This document shows, piece after piece, positions 12,801-24,000 of a stretch of 60,000 nucleotides of DNA. The notes under the pieces are model-generated. The model had not been told where the DNA came from and searched no databases. It was given only the letters and a program-made list of their open reading frames with translations. The stretch is from Lingula anatina. Taxonomy: Eukaryota > Brachiopoda > Lingulata > Lingulida > Lingulidae. The position numbers and the translations under genes are program-made. The stretch covers positions 865,740-925,739 of the forward strand of contig NW_019775491.1 of the NCBI RefSeq assembly GCF_001039355.2, written 5' to 3'. Within the stretch, counting starts at the first letter, position 1; each line of letters starts with the position of its first letter.

Positions 12801-13860
12801 AAGGCATACCTTTCATTATAATATATTTCACCTTGGTGCATTTCAGGATTTTTGGCATCCCTCTTACGAACAATGGGATTCGATCTGGAAATTGGACAAT
12901 CTTCCAAAGCTGTCAGAATATGTCCAGAAATTTGATGATGAAAGAAAACGGAGAATAATTTTTGAGGTTATTGACACATTTAATACTGAATTATTAGACA
13001 GCTCCATGGATATTACAAAAGGTAAGTTTTTTCTTTTTAAATTTTTATGTTATGTGCAAGAAAATTATAAGATTTTTGAAGAACTTTTCACAACATTCCA
13101 ATTTCCAAAACTCACACTTATAGGGTTGAAGATTTTTCTCTCAGTTAAAATGTCTGTATTTGCCTTTGCCATTGACAAGTATATTAAAAACTTAGGGCAG
13201 CATTGGGAAAGTCACACCTCTCATTTCCTCGTTACTTAAATTAATATATGTAGATAACATACATTTAGTTATATTCTCATAAGTGTACTGCTTTAAGGGA
13301 GTAGGGTTATGTGGCTGGCTAGTAGCCTAATCCTGCCTTGTAAATACATCTTTTTAAAAAAAAATTCACTGCCCTTATACATTTGTGATACATGTACAAT
13401 TGCAGGGATAGTTCATGGAGATATAAATGCACAGAACATTCTGACAAGAGAAAATTTATCTGGAGATGATGCAGAGGTTACATACAGTCTATGTGGTTTC
13501 ATTGATGTTGAACACTCACATAATGGTTGCTACGCCTTTGAAGTGGCTATTGGAATGGCATACATGATGATAGAATCAAAAGTCATTGATCCTCTGCTTG
13601 CAGGTGGGCATTTTCTTGCAGGATATTTACAGGTTCGTCAACTTACCAGCAAGGAAATGGATATACTATGGATATGTGTTGCTGCTAGACTTGCCCAGTC
13701 ATTGACTTTTGGATGGAATGGATACTTGAAGGATAAAAGTAACGCCTATTTCTTGATCACCCAAGAAAGTGGCTGGAGGGTTATGGATAAATTTTGGTCT
13801 ACAAACAAAAATGAGCTATATGCAAAATGGAAAGAAGTTATTGCATCTTACAACCAGTAG
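9827..13860 (+). CDS. HYKK: Hydroxylysine kinase-like gene, copy 2 (complete)
   Basis: Complete five-exon gene: 9827-10076, 10566-10724, 12461-12594, 12847-13021 and 13406-13860 (TAG). These add to 1173 bp, 390 aa; vertebrate HYKK is about 373 aa. The start ATG opens MAERRPLERVV, followed by the N-lobe motif GYDDQNFHVKV (about residues 44-54) and YVLKI with the ATP/GTP-contacting lysine. Exon 3 gives GVPYDYYIVRMFRFVLGTTL, the hinge. Exon 5 gives the catalytic loop HGDINAQNIL and the metal-binding aspartate in FIDVEHSHNG, where copy 1 reads IDVGDSHYG. The rest of the C-lobe follows (YAFEVAIGMAYMMIESK). The protein would be a soluble small-molecule kinase of lysine catabolism. A 339-bp MITE (10099-10437) sits in intron 1; its own open frame is not an exon, because splicing from 10076 to 10566 restores the HYKK frame and the family alignment. 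Family call is firm; the VEH substitution leaves exact activity uncertain. Confidence 0.9.
10099..10437 (+). mobile_element. Terminal-inverted-repeat MITE, family C, in HYKK2 intron 1
   Basis: 339 bp bounded by perfect inverted ends, AAAGGGATAATAACTCTTCG at the left and its reverse complement at the right. Flanking bases read TT before and AA after, so TTAA may be the target duplication here, but the second copy does not show this cleanly. It contains the short palindrome TCTCTTAAGAGA. A related copy in opposite orientation is at 15945-16266. The open frame through it is incidental; no transposase is encoded. Confidence 0.85.
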
Positions 13861-14271
13861 TGAGGTTAACTTCTTTGACCAGAAAGACTGCTGTACTGTA
13901 AACAAATTGAAATGCATTGCCTTTGGTCATGTAAACTACTACTGAAGATGAATATGCTTGCATATCACGGGGAATGGTATATAGTCAAGAGGCTGATTCC
14001 AGCAATCTATTTTTCACATTATTTTGTTATTGTGTACATTTTGTGCATAACCAACATCTACATGTGTACTAATCATGCTAAAAGGATCAGATGATTAAAC
14101 AATTTTAGTGCAATATTACAGCATACCAGTAATTATTACAAAATTTTAATTACTTTCAATTGTTAATGCAGATGTTCAGAATAAGTAGCTGGCTCCAGGT
14201 TTCAGGTCCAAAGGAATTCAAAGTTGCAACTTGAAAATGCCAATAAGTCTTTAAAAAAAAAAAAAAAAAAA

Positions 14272-14390
14272 TTGACTTTGAAATTAAGGTCAAAGGTGAA
14301 ATCCAAGGACATATTTGAAATCTCCACATGACTTTCGATCAGCCATGTCTAGCAATTTTTCCATAATTCCTTCAGTTAGGGAGATATGGA
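14272..14390 (-). repeat. Dispersed repeat, family B (minus orientation)
   Basis: Reverse-complement relative of 1243-1371. Read on the minus strand it contains CCATATCTCCC, GAAGGAATTATGG, GAAAGTCAT and GACCTTAATTTCAAAGTC. An 18-base A-run stands immediately to its left on the plus strand. Similarity is moderate, so the insertions are old. Confidence 0.6.
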
Positions 14391-15944
14391 TGTCTTTGAA
14401 CAAGCACAGGATTCAAATGAGTGCGCATGTGCGAAAGTGCGTTGCTTAAAATAAACATGTTGGTGAAATTTACAAAGTCTGCCACTGTTTACCATCTGGT
14501 TGATTTAATTTAATTTGCTTTCTGGTGTCGTTTTGAGAAATTATATTGGAAATAATCTGTTGGTTGTATGTATTAAAAAGTAAAGCCATTGGACTTTCCT
14601 TAGAATAACATTTATTTTGCCTTTATTGTAAGGGGATTCCTTTTGTATTTATAGTGTTATATGTGGCCCCAAATGAATTTTCCATCCCTCCCCTACTCTT
14701 GATAAGGGCATACGTGCTTGATCGCTAATGTGAATGTTATTACTAATTGCAATCGAAAATGTAGGAAGGTTAAGTTTAGGCACTTCATATCAGAAAACCA
14801 ACCAGGTCGGCGAAATTAACCGATGTAACGCATTAAACCTTCACTGCCGCGAAATGATCAACAAATTTAATTTCTATGAAAGCGAGGCAATGGCACTAAT
14901 CTACAGGAGACTATTTATAGCCTTGTAAAAATTGAATGTTTTAATAAAAATCTAAAAAGGGCTAAACCAAAATACGTCTTGGTTGTAATTGGAATCTTCA
15001 ATAATAATAAATATAATCATGCATCATCTAAACCCCCCCCTAGGTCAACCTATTTATAAGACAAATTGATATTTTATAGAATTTAGAGACTAAAAAAACA
15101 CCAAAGTTGTCTGGTTTCATATCGAGGCACTATGTATTATCCCTGTGCTCTTTGAACACCTAACTATACGTGCTGGGTAAACAAACATGGCTTCAGTTGG
15201 GCCGTATGTTGAGTAATTGATAGGTGAAAAGGAGAAATATTCATTCGTTATTTAGATAGGTGCTCTTTGCTAAATTTTAACAGACATTTTTGTAATATTG
15301 GACCTATTAATGTGTATATTCATTAATAGATATGCCAACTCATTTTAGTAATGTTATGTAGTTGCTTGCTAGATTTTATGTAACTTTAGATACATGTAAA
15401 ACAGCCTTCTCTCAGCTTAGATCAATATGTTAATTATTTTCAGGTTATAAAAGAATGCAAATATTTTGAAAAATAAAAATTCTTTTCAAAGCAACGGCTT
15501 ATTTTCATAATAAAAACATGGGAATTGCCAACCTTTTCCATGCAGTGCACAGTACCGTTATTAATTTTGAAAGATTTTTCTATGCAGTACAATTATTCGG
15601 ACAGTACAATTGTAAATTTTGAAGATTTTTCCACACATTAGGCCTTCAATTATTTAGAACTTCAGAGTAGTAACATCTAGCCTTTTTTTCAGTGTTTTTA
15701 ATCATATAAAAATATTGAAATATCATAAATTGTGACTAAATAATTAACGGCATACATTTCTTAAAAATGGCCCACTTTTTTTTTTACCAGGTGGGCCAAA
15801 ATGGCCCAACCAGATTTTGACTTAGGAAGATCCCTGTGGACGAACTGAATAAATCACTCAAACATGATTAATCACTTAATCATGAATAAATCACTCAATC
15901 AGCCATATAAGAGCTTTATTTTTAAATTTTTAGTTAGAAATTTA

Positions 15945-16266
15945 AAAGGGATAATAACTCTTCATTTTGGTCAAAAAGTGAATTTTCCTGAAGTAAACAA
16001 AAATTTTCACATACTTACCAATGGTTAATAAATCCATTTTTACATTCAAAGTTAGTCCCTGGTTTTTTTCTAAGTTTGGTTTTTTGTTATAATCTCTTAA
16101 GAGATTATAACAGAGTATAGGCATCAATGGAGGTCACGTAGTCTAAAGACAAGCTGACATAGCAGAAAAATAACTATAACTGCCGTTTTTGTGGTAAAAC
16201 AACATATTATATTTCAATATTCTTATTGTGAAAGAAAGATCTCATACGAAGAGTTATTATCCCTTT
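15945..16266 (-). mobile_element. Terminal-inverted-repeat MITE, family C, second copy
   Basis: 322 bp, inverted relative to 10099-10437, with ends AAAGGGATAATAACTCTTC and its reverse complement and the same internal TCTCTTAAGAGA palindrome. By eye it is roughly 80-85 percent similar to the first copy. Noncoding. Confidence 0.85.
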
Positions 16267-16859
16267 ATCCTACTTATCTGACCTACTTTTCTGCCCCATT
16301 TATATACAGCATAGAAAGCAAGCAGAAAAATCAGCTCAAATATCATTTTTTAGGTAATATTAAACAATGCTTTTTGGCAATTCTCATAGTTATACTATTT
16401 GATACAATATCCTTGCATTTGGTTGGCTTTTGTGGCAATTTTTTTTTTGGTGACAAAAAACATTGTTTGGCACTTATGGGATAATGGTCTAGAAAATTGT
16501 AAAAATTATCTGAATATGCTGGAATTTATCTTGCCTCTTTGCTTTTTACAACATATATCAGATAACGCATTAAGTAGGGAACAATTTGACCCATTGTCTA
16601 CAAACTTGTGAATATTACTAAAATACAGGCCGGGTTTAAAAACAAGCCTGATCAGATTATCACATTGTCTGCTTACTTTTAAATAAAAAAAAACAACAAA
16701 CTTTTAATGGATTTAATTTATATGGACTCAAAACTTAATCGAGGGAAAAAACATTTTGAAGAAAAAAAGTTTGTTTTTTATTACTTATGACTTTTAATAC
16801 TTTGTTTTTGTATTATTGTCTAAAAACAATATTAAAAAGGAAGGAATTTTTTTTCTTGA

Positions 16860-16955
16860 AAAAGCAGACAGCCAGGATTTGAACTGTGGTCCTTTACATT
16901 GGCATGCAATCAATTACACATAACTTACCAATCTTAATTTGGTATACATACTGTT
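16860..16955 (-). repeat. tRNA-derived repeat relic (SINE-like)
   Basis: On the minus strand a B-box-like AGTTCAAATCC is followed by TGG, as in the T arm of a tRNA. It is preceded by an anticodon-arm-like TTGATTGCATGCCAA (possible GCA anticodon) and a D-loop-like TTGGTAAG. The arms do not pair well enough for a functional tRNA. A second tRNA-like stretch, GTGGTCTAGTGGGGTTA, is on the same strand near 17083-17099. Best read as a decayed tRNA-derived SINE. Confidence 0.35.
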
Positions 16956-18051
16956 GATAAAACAGAGCATAAAATATGCTGAGTGTCAAATTAGTCCAGC
17001 AGGTTACCCCCCTACAGGTACAGATCCCCCTGCAGGTTTGGGATAGGGTAGTCCAATGCTTTAGGCTCAGTGGATAACCCCACTAGACCACGGCTCAACA
17101 CGAGATATTGACTGATTATTTCCTCTATTGACACTCATGCCAGAAGTAGTGTATATGCTGCCATCTATCCAATGGAATTTGAATGACAGCAATGCTATTA
17201 TGTCATGGTCTTTTCATAACACAACAATGGAATTCCAAATGCCTTTCATTTGTGCCAAGCAAACAATTCATAACTAATTTCATTTCAATGCATTTTCCTT
17301 TTTAGCCCGTTGGCTAAAACTTATTTATGTCAACTGTTAAATCGAGTTGGAGATAAATTACAAATAAATGAAATATCACTTCTTAACATTTTGAAGTTAT
17401 TGGCGAAAATGCTAGGATGTGCTGGACATAATCTTCTGACAGTTCTCCTTGCTGTATTCGAAATGAGTTTACTGACACAAATAATGTATCAAAATTAATA
17501 CTGGTGATAAGTTATGTAAACAGATGCAGCAGTTCTTTGATTTCACAAATAGAACAGTCAATAGAACAACCAGTACAGCTTACCCAGTAGCACAATGCTA
17601 TATGGTTCATAGATGGTTACAAAAACAAACAAAAAAAAAAAGCAGTTTATGGGTTTAAATTGCTCGGTTTCAAAAGATTCTGGAGTTCCATTCCTTTATT
17701 TTCAACAACAACTCAATTCATTCAAAATCTAACTTTTTAAAATCTAACAGAATTTTTGAGTTCTTTTTAAAATTTCTTTTCGCTCAAATTAAATTCATAG
17801 CCATATCTTGCCATTATAAACTTGTGCTCCTCATTATGAAATTCCCCATTTCTTCACATTGTAACATGTAGTTAAAGTATTTCTTACCATGACATCTTCA
17901 TGCTGCTAATCAAACAATCAAAAAAAGTTTTATCTTGACAGAAACAGTTCACCAATTGTACCTTTTAAATAACATCTCAGTCTAAAGGCTCTTATGCAGT
18001 TTTGTTTGACTTTGGCTTTGCTGGTTGCATAACTCTGGATTTGTTCATGTA

Positions 18052-21000
18052 CTACAGCATGTGCATTGAATCAATGCGCTTTGCCAGCTCTGCTTCTAAT
18101 ACAGCCTATGGAGGAAAAAAAAACTATAAAAAGCAAATTTTCATTGGGAATTTTAATGCCTTAACTCCTAATTTGTAAACCATTTTTCACGGTTTGCATA
18201 CCATTAAAACAAAAGTGTTCAACTTACGAGCTCTCTTTTAACTTCTTCAATTTTAACTTTATCCATAGAAATTCAACTTACCAGGTCTCTTTTCACTTCT
18301 TCAATTTTTACTTTAGCCATAGAAATGTTCTGGAAAAGAAAAACACAAGAACAAAAAAATTAAGATGTAAAAACAATTTAACGTAATGATTCAGTAGTTT
18401 ATATAAACAGAACAGAGGAAAAATAAGACAATAAGGTTGTCTATAATTAGGTAAAACATAAGACTTCAGGAATTGAAGCTTAAAGAAAAGGTAAAATGGC
18501 AATTGTAAAATTAATTTTAATCAACTGAAGACAATTTATTTCCAAAATGATGCTAGCTTAACAATGGACACACAAATAACCTAGAGCGTCACCAAAAACT
18601 TTTTTTTGTTTTAGTCCAGTTACAAATTCTTGCACCATAACAAAGATAATTGAAAAATAATTTAATAAATAAATAAACAGACAAATAAATAAATAAACAG
18701 AAAATAATCCAACAAAAAGCAATTTCACACACAACTGTCAGCATTGCAGTATTCTTATACAGAACCAATTACGAGTAAAAAATATTATACTTAAAAAATG
18801 AATTGATTAGAAGTCTTTTAAAAATTGAGAGGAGTTCAACTGATACCATATTCCATTCTATTCAATTGAATTGGTCAAAAAGTGCCTTTCCTGAATAGGT
18901 TTTAAGACATATTTTTACAGGATTTTTACAGTTTCAATATAAGCTGATACACTGTGAATTTCTTGTTGGAGTAAACGGAACAACTAGATCTTTAAAATAA
19001 GTTGCTTTCACTGCCTTCAAATAAGAATTTAAATGAAAGCCTGATGCAACTGTTTTGCCAGAGAACGAATGACTGTAACTGCAGTAAGAGTCCGAGAGCT
19101 GACAGAGTAGGTTCCAATGTCAATTATGAGAAATTTGCATAAATATGGGAAAATTTGCTTGCTTATGTTAAGTGCTTTGTCAATAACCTGCACAATTGTT
19201 TCATATCTTTTGTTCACATAATAAAATATAAAGAGTATTAACTTCGATGTACCTCTCAGCCAAATATTATCATATACCACATCATCACAATCCAACTTTA
19301 TTCATACAACTCATTTATAAAAATTGTCTTAGATCTAGGATCACAGTAAATAATTAATGCTTCTGAGAGCCACACCCCTAAATATTCTTTTTCTTCAACC
19401 AGCATCTAATCTAACACAATCTTAACCTAATTCTGTTAAATAAGAAATGATTATAATAAATAAATAAATAAATAAATAAATAAATAGATTTAAAAAAAAT
19501 ATAATATATAATGACTGAAAATCATCTTCACCACAACCAAACTTTTTTTATACAATCATTTCAAACGTGGCTTCTGCGAACTACACCAGGATTTTTTAGT
19601 AAACTAACAAAATTCTTTACATGAGAAATGATCAAATTTTTATTATCCACTGTTACCAAAATACAATTAACTGAGTCCCCACTTTCTTCAAACTGTCAAC
19701 AAGAACAACATAAAGCGATAAAATACTTCTACACCTAAAACCAGCTTTATTAATGCAATTGTTCTCAAACTTCATGTCTTGGATCTGGGACCACAAAAAA
19801 AGGTTAATAATACATATTTCATTGAAGCACAGGAATTTTTCATGAACACTTACAATTTCCTTTATCTGCTGCTAAAATATTGTACAAAAGCCTCTCTGAT
19901 TGCTCTTGCATCAAAATGTTGCATGTCCTGCCCTGGGTGCTATCTAGCATGGGCTCTATCAGCCTCCACCAAGTCCATCCAATCCTGGTCAAACCGCCCA
20001 TCATGAACAACACAGATTTTGTGGAGGGTGAATCATGCTACAATTAACAATGAAAAAAAATTCTGTCTAGTAGTCCAACATGTAATTTAAGATATTCCAA
20101 TTTCCTTTGCATCCACCCAAGCAACCCTCAATACACACTCTCCCTCTGGAGTGGCGGTAATAGAAATGTCTCTTGCATCAGGGACAAAATTCCATAGTAT
20201 GAATACATTTTCAGAAGCCATGGCTCAAGTGGATGAGCTGGATCCCCAAGAAGTAGTATAGGTACCTCAACTCTATTCAGTATATGTGATGTTGGTGGGA
20301 ACATAGTTCTCTTCCCTGCTTTCTGGTAGAGACATGAATTTGAAAGCACATCATGCCCTGGCCACCCTGTAACAACACTTAGAACTCTTAGTTTATGATC
20401 ACACTCAACCTATAATGAAAAAAATATATACTTTATGAAAATAGGCTCAGAAATTGTTTGATTAAAATTATATGAAAGTAGCAATATACATAAAGTAAAC
20501 TTAAACAAAAATGACTAAAATTCATTATTTAAAAAATTTAATCACACACTGTCACAGTATCAACAAGAGTGAACTTGTGTTATGTTTTATCACTGATAAG
20601 ATTAGAAAGGAAAATAAACCACATTATTTTTTTCTGAACTTACCTTAGTAACTATGGAATAAAAACCTTTCCTGTTGTGGTAGCCTGTCCTGTGCTCTCT
20701 GGGAGCAATGATTGGCACATGGGTCACATCAATCGCCCCAGCACACTGTGGGACTCCCCATTTTTCCTCAAACCCCTCCACAATGCTTTCCAGTCTTCTA
20801 CCAGTAGACATTTGGATGATCTTGGGGGCTAGATGTTTTGCAATGACATCAATTGTTTCTCTGAATATTTTAAGGCTGATGACCTCCCAATACCAAACAG
20901 GTGTGAAATGGTCTTATATTTTAAGCTAGAGCCACATATCCACAGAGAGTCACTGCACTGTACAATACACTCACAACAAAAACAACAACACACTCTTCTG

Positions 21001-24000
21001 TGACTTTCTTCTCCCTTCTTTCTGTCATTTTGACTTCAGCTAGAGTGCAAACAGTGTACATGTGCGTCCAGGTAGCTACTGGAAGCCAAGTGCACAAATG
21101 TTTATTACCCCCTAGCTGCTTCGGTAGGTATGACAGACATTTAAGACGCTTAAAAACGTTGCAAATTAGCGCAAATCCCAGTGAAGTTAGATCCATCCTG
21201 TTGGATCCATTTAGGTCTGAGAAAGTGGTCTAACTTACTAAAACACGAAGGTTTTTCGCTCCATTCCTTTACCCAATGTTTACAGTTCTGTCATACTACA
21301 GAAACATTTTTGTATTCCTGGCTAAGGAAATATTATCTATAGGCTACTTTCTGGCTGGAGTAGCAGACCACCAAGTACTGCAATTCTTCTCTCACAATGA
21401 CACAACTAATATCAAGACAAGAACAAAGTACAGAATATTTCAAACTGCATTGAGAAAACTATATATATATATCCTGATACTTCAAGTACAGTGCCAAAAA
21501 CTATGATGACAAAACACTTACGGGAGGAAGTCTATGATATCCATCCAGCTTTAATCGTAATGGCCCAAGTTTGGCTTTCAGCTGTTGCAATTCCTGCAAG
21601 AAAAAATGTTTTGATTTCTTTAACATATTTTAACTTATTTTTAGTCGAAAAGCAACTCAGATTAACTATGTTACACTTTCACTCATTTTTTTCTACATAA
21701 TTTTCAGTTTCTATCAAATCTAATCGACCCTACTTTAATCAAATATCAAGTGATACACTTTGATAAAGAGGTTATTGCTACCTCAGCCTTCTTTCCCAGT
21801 GCTTGATGATATAGATGTGGTTCCATACCACTCTGAGATAGTGTGGTCTAAAAACAGAAATATTGAAAATAATTTCAGAAAAAATATTTTACGCAGCCTT
21901 ATCTCCAAAGAAAACAAAATATCACAGACTATCCTAAACTGCAATATCAGATATTACACTATTAATTTATAATCAAGTCTATAATAGCATTTACAGAAAG
22001 TACAAATCATTATCATCACCTCTTCTATGTATTTTATGGAGCAAAAATTTTGAAACACCTGTAGTAATCATAATATTCCCAAACTTACTGATATCATGGC
22101 AAAAATTTGTGTTTTACCTGATATTTCTGTATATGTCCTTTATATTCACGAGCTTTGCTCTGCAAGAAACCAGCTTGCTTAGCCTTTTTCTCTAGGTCAG
22201 GCCCTTGGTATTTTGCTTGTTCCTTCAAATTATGTATTGTCCTATAACAAGTTTTCAGCATTTTGTAACTGGTTGACATGCAAACACCCAACTTTAACCA
22301 ACTAAGCTATCATAAGATTAGTTACTTACTATATATCATATAAAATTTGTAATTTAATAGTCACTCTTATTTAGTTGAGTCTACATTCAGAAAGCCAAAG
22401 TGACTGCATAAACTAACTACCTGGTCTATGCAACTATGAATTTGTATAGAAATATTAATAACCTGTTAGTTTAAACATACTTTTTCAGTGCAGCCGTTTT
22501 GTGAAGAGCCGAGTTGGTTTGGGAAATCAGTTGTCCTGTTTGCTTCTGTTCAGCATTTCTTGCTTCTGATATCTTCATCTGAGCTTGGGAAATTTCGCTG
22601 ATGCCCAACAGAAAACTTAGTGAGAAAAGGAAATATATGGTTAGTTTCCATATAAAAGATCTGCACAGCCTACACTTCTTAATCAAATACTTAAAACTTT
22701 TTTATAAAAAATGAATAAAACATCTGAAAATCAAGAAAATTATATTATTTTCAGTATAAAATGGTGCAGAATTAATTCTTTTTCTTTACAACAATCTGTT
22801 TTTAGGAAAAAACAATCCACACATTATTAGTCAGAAATGATGACTATGTTAAATGCTTGATGACAATTTAAAACAGTGTCTGGCATGTCTATATTATCAA
22901 TTATTAGTGAAATCTTATCATCTTTGGAAGATGTAGAAAGGTGGAAGCGGGAGAGAATTTTACAACTCTCCACCAAAAAAAAAATTAGATTGGGGAATAC
23001 TGCAGTGTTAGTAAGTGGATTTTTTTTCCAGATCTTTGGGTGGGCATGTGGCAAAATCCCCCTCCCCATTTTCCTTTCTTTCCTTTTTATTTTTAAAGGT
23101 CTCAGTCCCCCTCTCCTACTTGTCAATGATCACTAAAATCATGTTGAAAGAAGAGCTTAGATGTCAATATGTTTCAATCAATTATTACCTTGTATCACAA
23201 GCATCTTTGATTTCTAATAACTGTGCCACACTGGTAAGTGTGCGAAGGCTGACAAGGCCAGACTTAGACAAGCTGCTTGTGGTCAGTCCAATCTCTTGCA
23301 GTATTCCAGCAAGCCTGACAGCTGCAAAGTTATCAATTCTTTAATTACTTGTGTTTATAGCAAAAGCTTATACTTATTCTAAGAACTCATATGTGCAACT
23401 CTTTATAAATGTCTTAAAAACAGATAATATAAAGACATTTTATATCCTCTTTGTTTTCTATATCGAAAAGTCCCTCACAAAAGTGATAATATAATTAACA
23501 TTATTTATCATATACAATAATTTGAAGCACAAGTTACTAGTACCTTCCAAATTGTACTCTTCAGCTTTTTGTCTGTCATCTTCTATCAGGAGCTGTGCAC
23601 ATCTATCATTCTGTTCATTCTTCAGCATGAGCTCATAGAGAATTTCTACAGGTCTCTGGCTAATCTCATACTGCGGAATAGGATCACCAGCATAAAGCTT
23701 TTCCAACCAAACACGAACCTATTAAACAAAATATAAATTAGTTTTTTTTAATGTTTCCTGACTACTGGAAAGGGTTAGGAATGAGGTGAATGGCCTGAAA
23801 ATTTGAACAAGACACCATCTACAAATATGGGCAATAGAAAATGAAATTCCAACTTGCATGTAGAACAATACATAGAGCACAACTGTACTGACAATCATGT
23901 GTCAATGTAAATAATATCAAAAACCTTTCATTACATCCAATTGTGAAAATTTATTTTGGAAGGATGTGGAGAACATAGCCAGTTTATGATAGTTATTGGT

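Larger units (their letters stand above)
13861..18051. other. Intergenic region between HYKK2 and HAUS1 (convergent 3' ends)
   Basis: Contains the 3' flank of HYKK2 and, on the other strand, of HAUS1. Supported contents are a family B repeat at 14272-14390 next to an A-run, a family C MITE at 15945-16266 and a tRNA-like repeat near 16860-16955. An AATAAA at 14450-14455 could be a polyadenylation signal for HYKK2, but it lies beyond the repeat. No gene is supported in the remainder. Confidence 0.55.

Noticed and set aside
1-13860. The two HYKK genes as another false assembly duplication
   Set aside because: Introns are unalignable and exons differ widely outside the conversion-like patch, with no N between them, so they are a real older tandem pair.
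16860-16955. Functional tRNA-Cys gene on the minus strand
   Set aside because: T-loop and anticodon-arm likeness only; acceptor and D stems do not pair, so it was kept only as a SINE-like relic.
19029-19295. 88-codon minus-strand frame as an N-terminal accessory ORF of the Harbinger element
   Set aside because: No Myb/SANT or MADF features seen, and no terminal repeats link it to the transposase relic.
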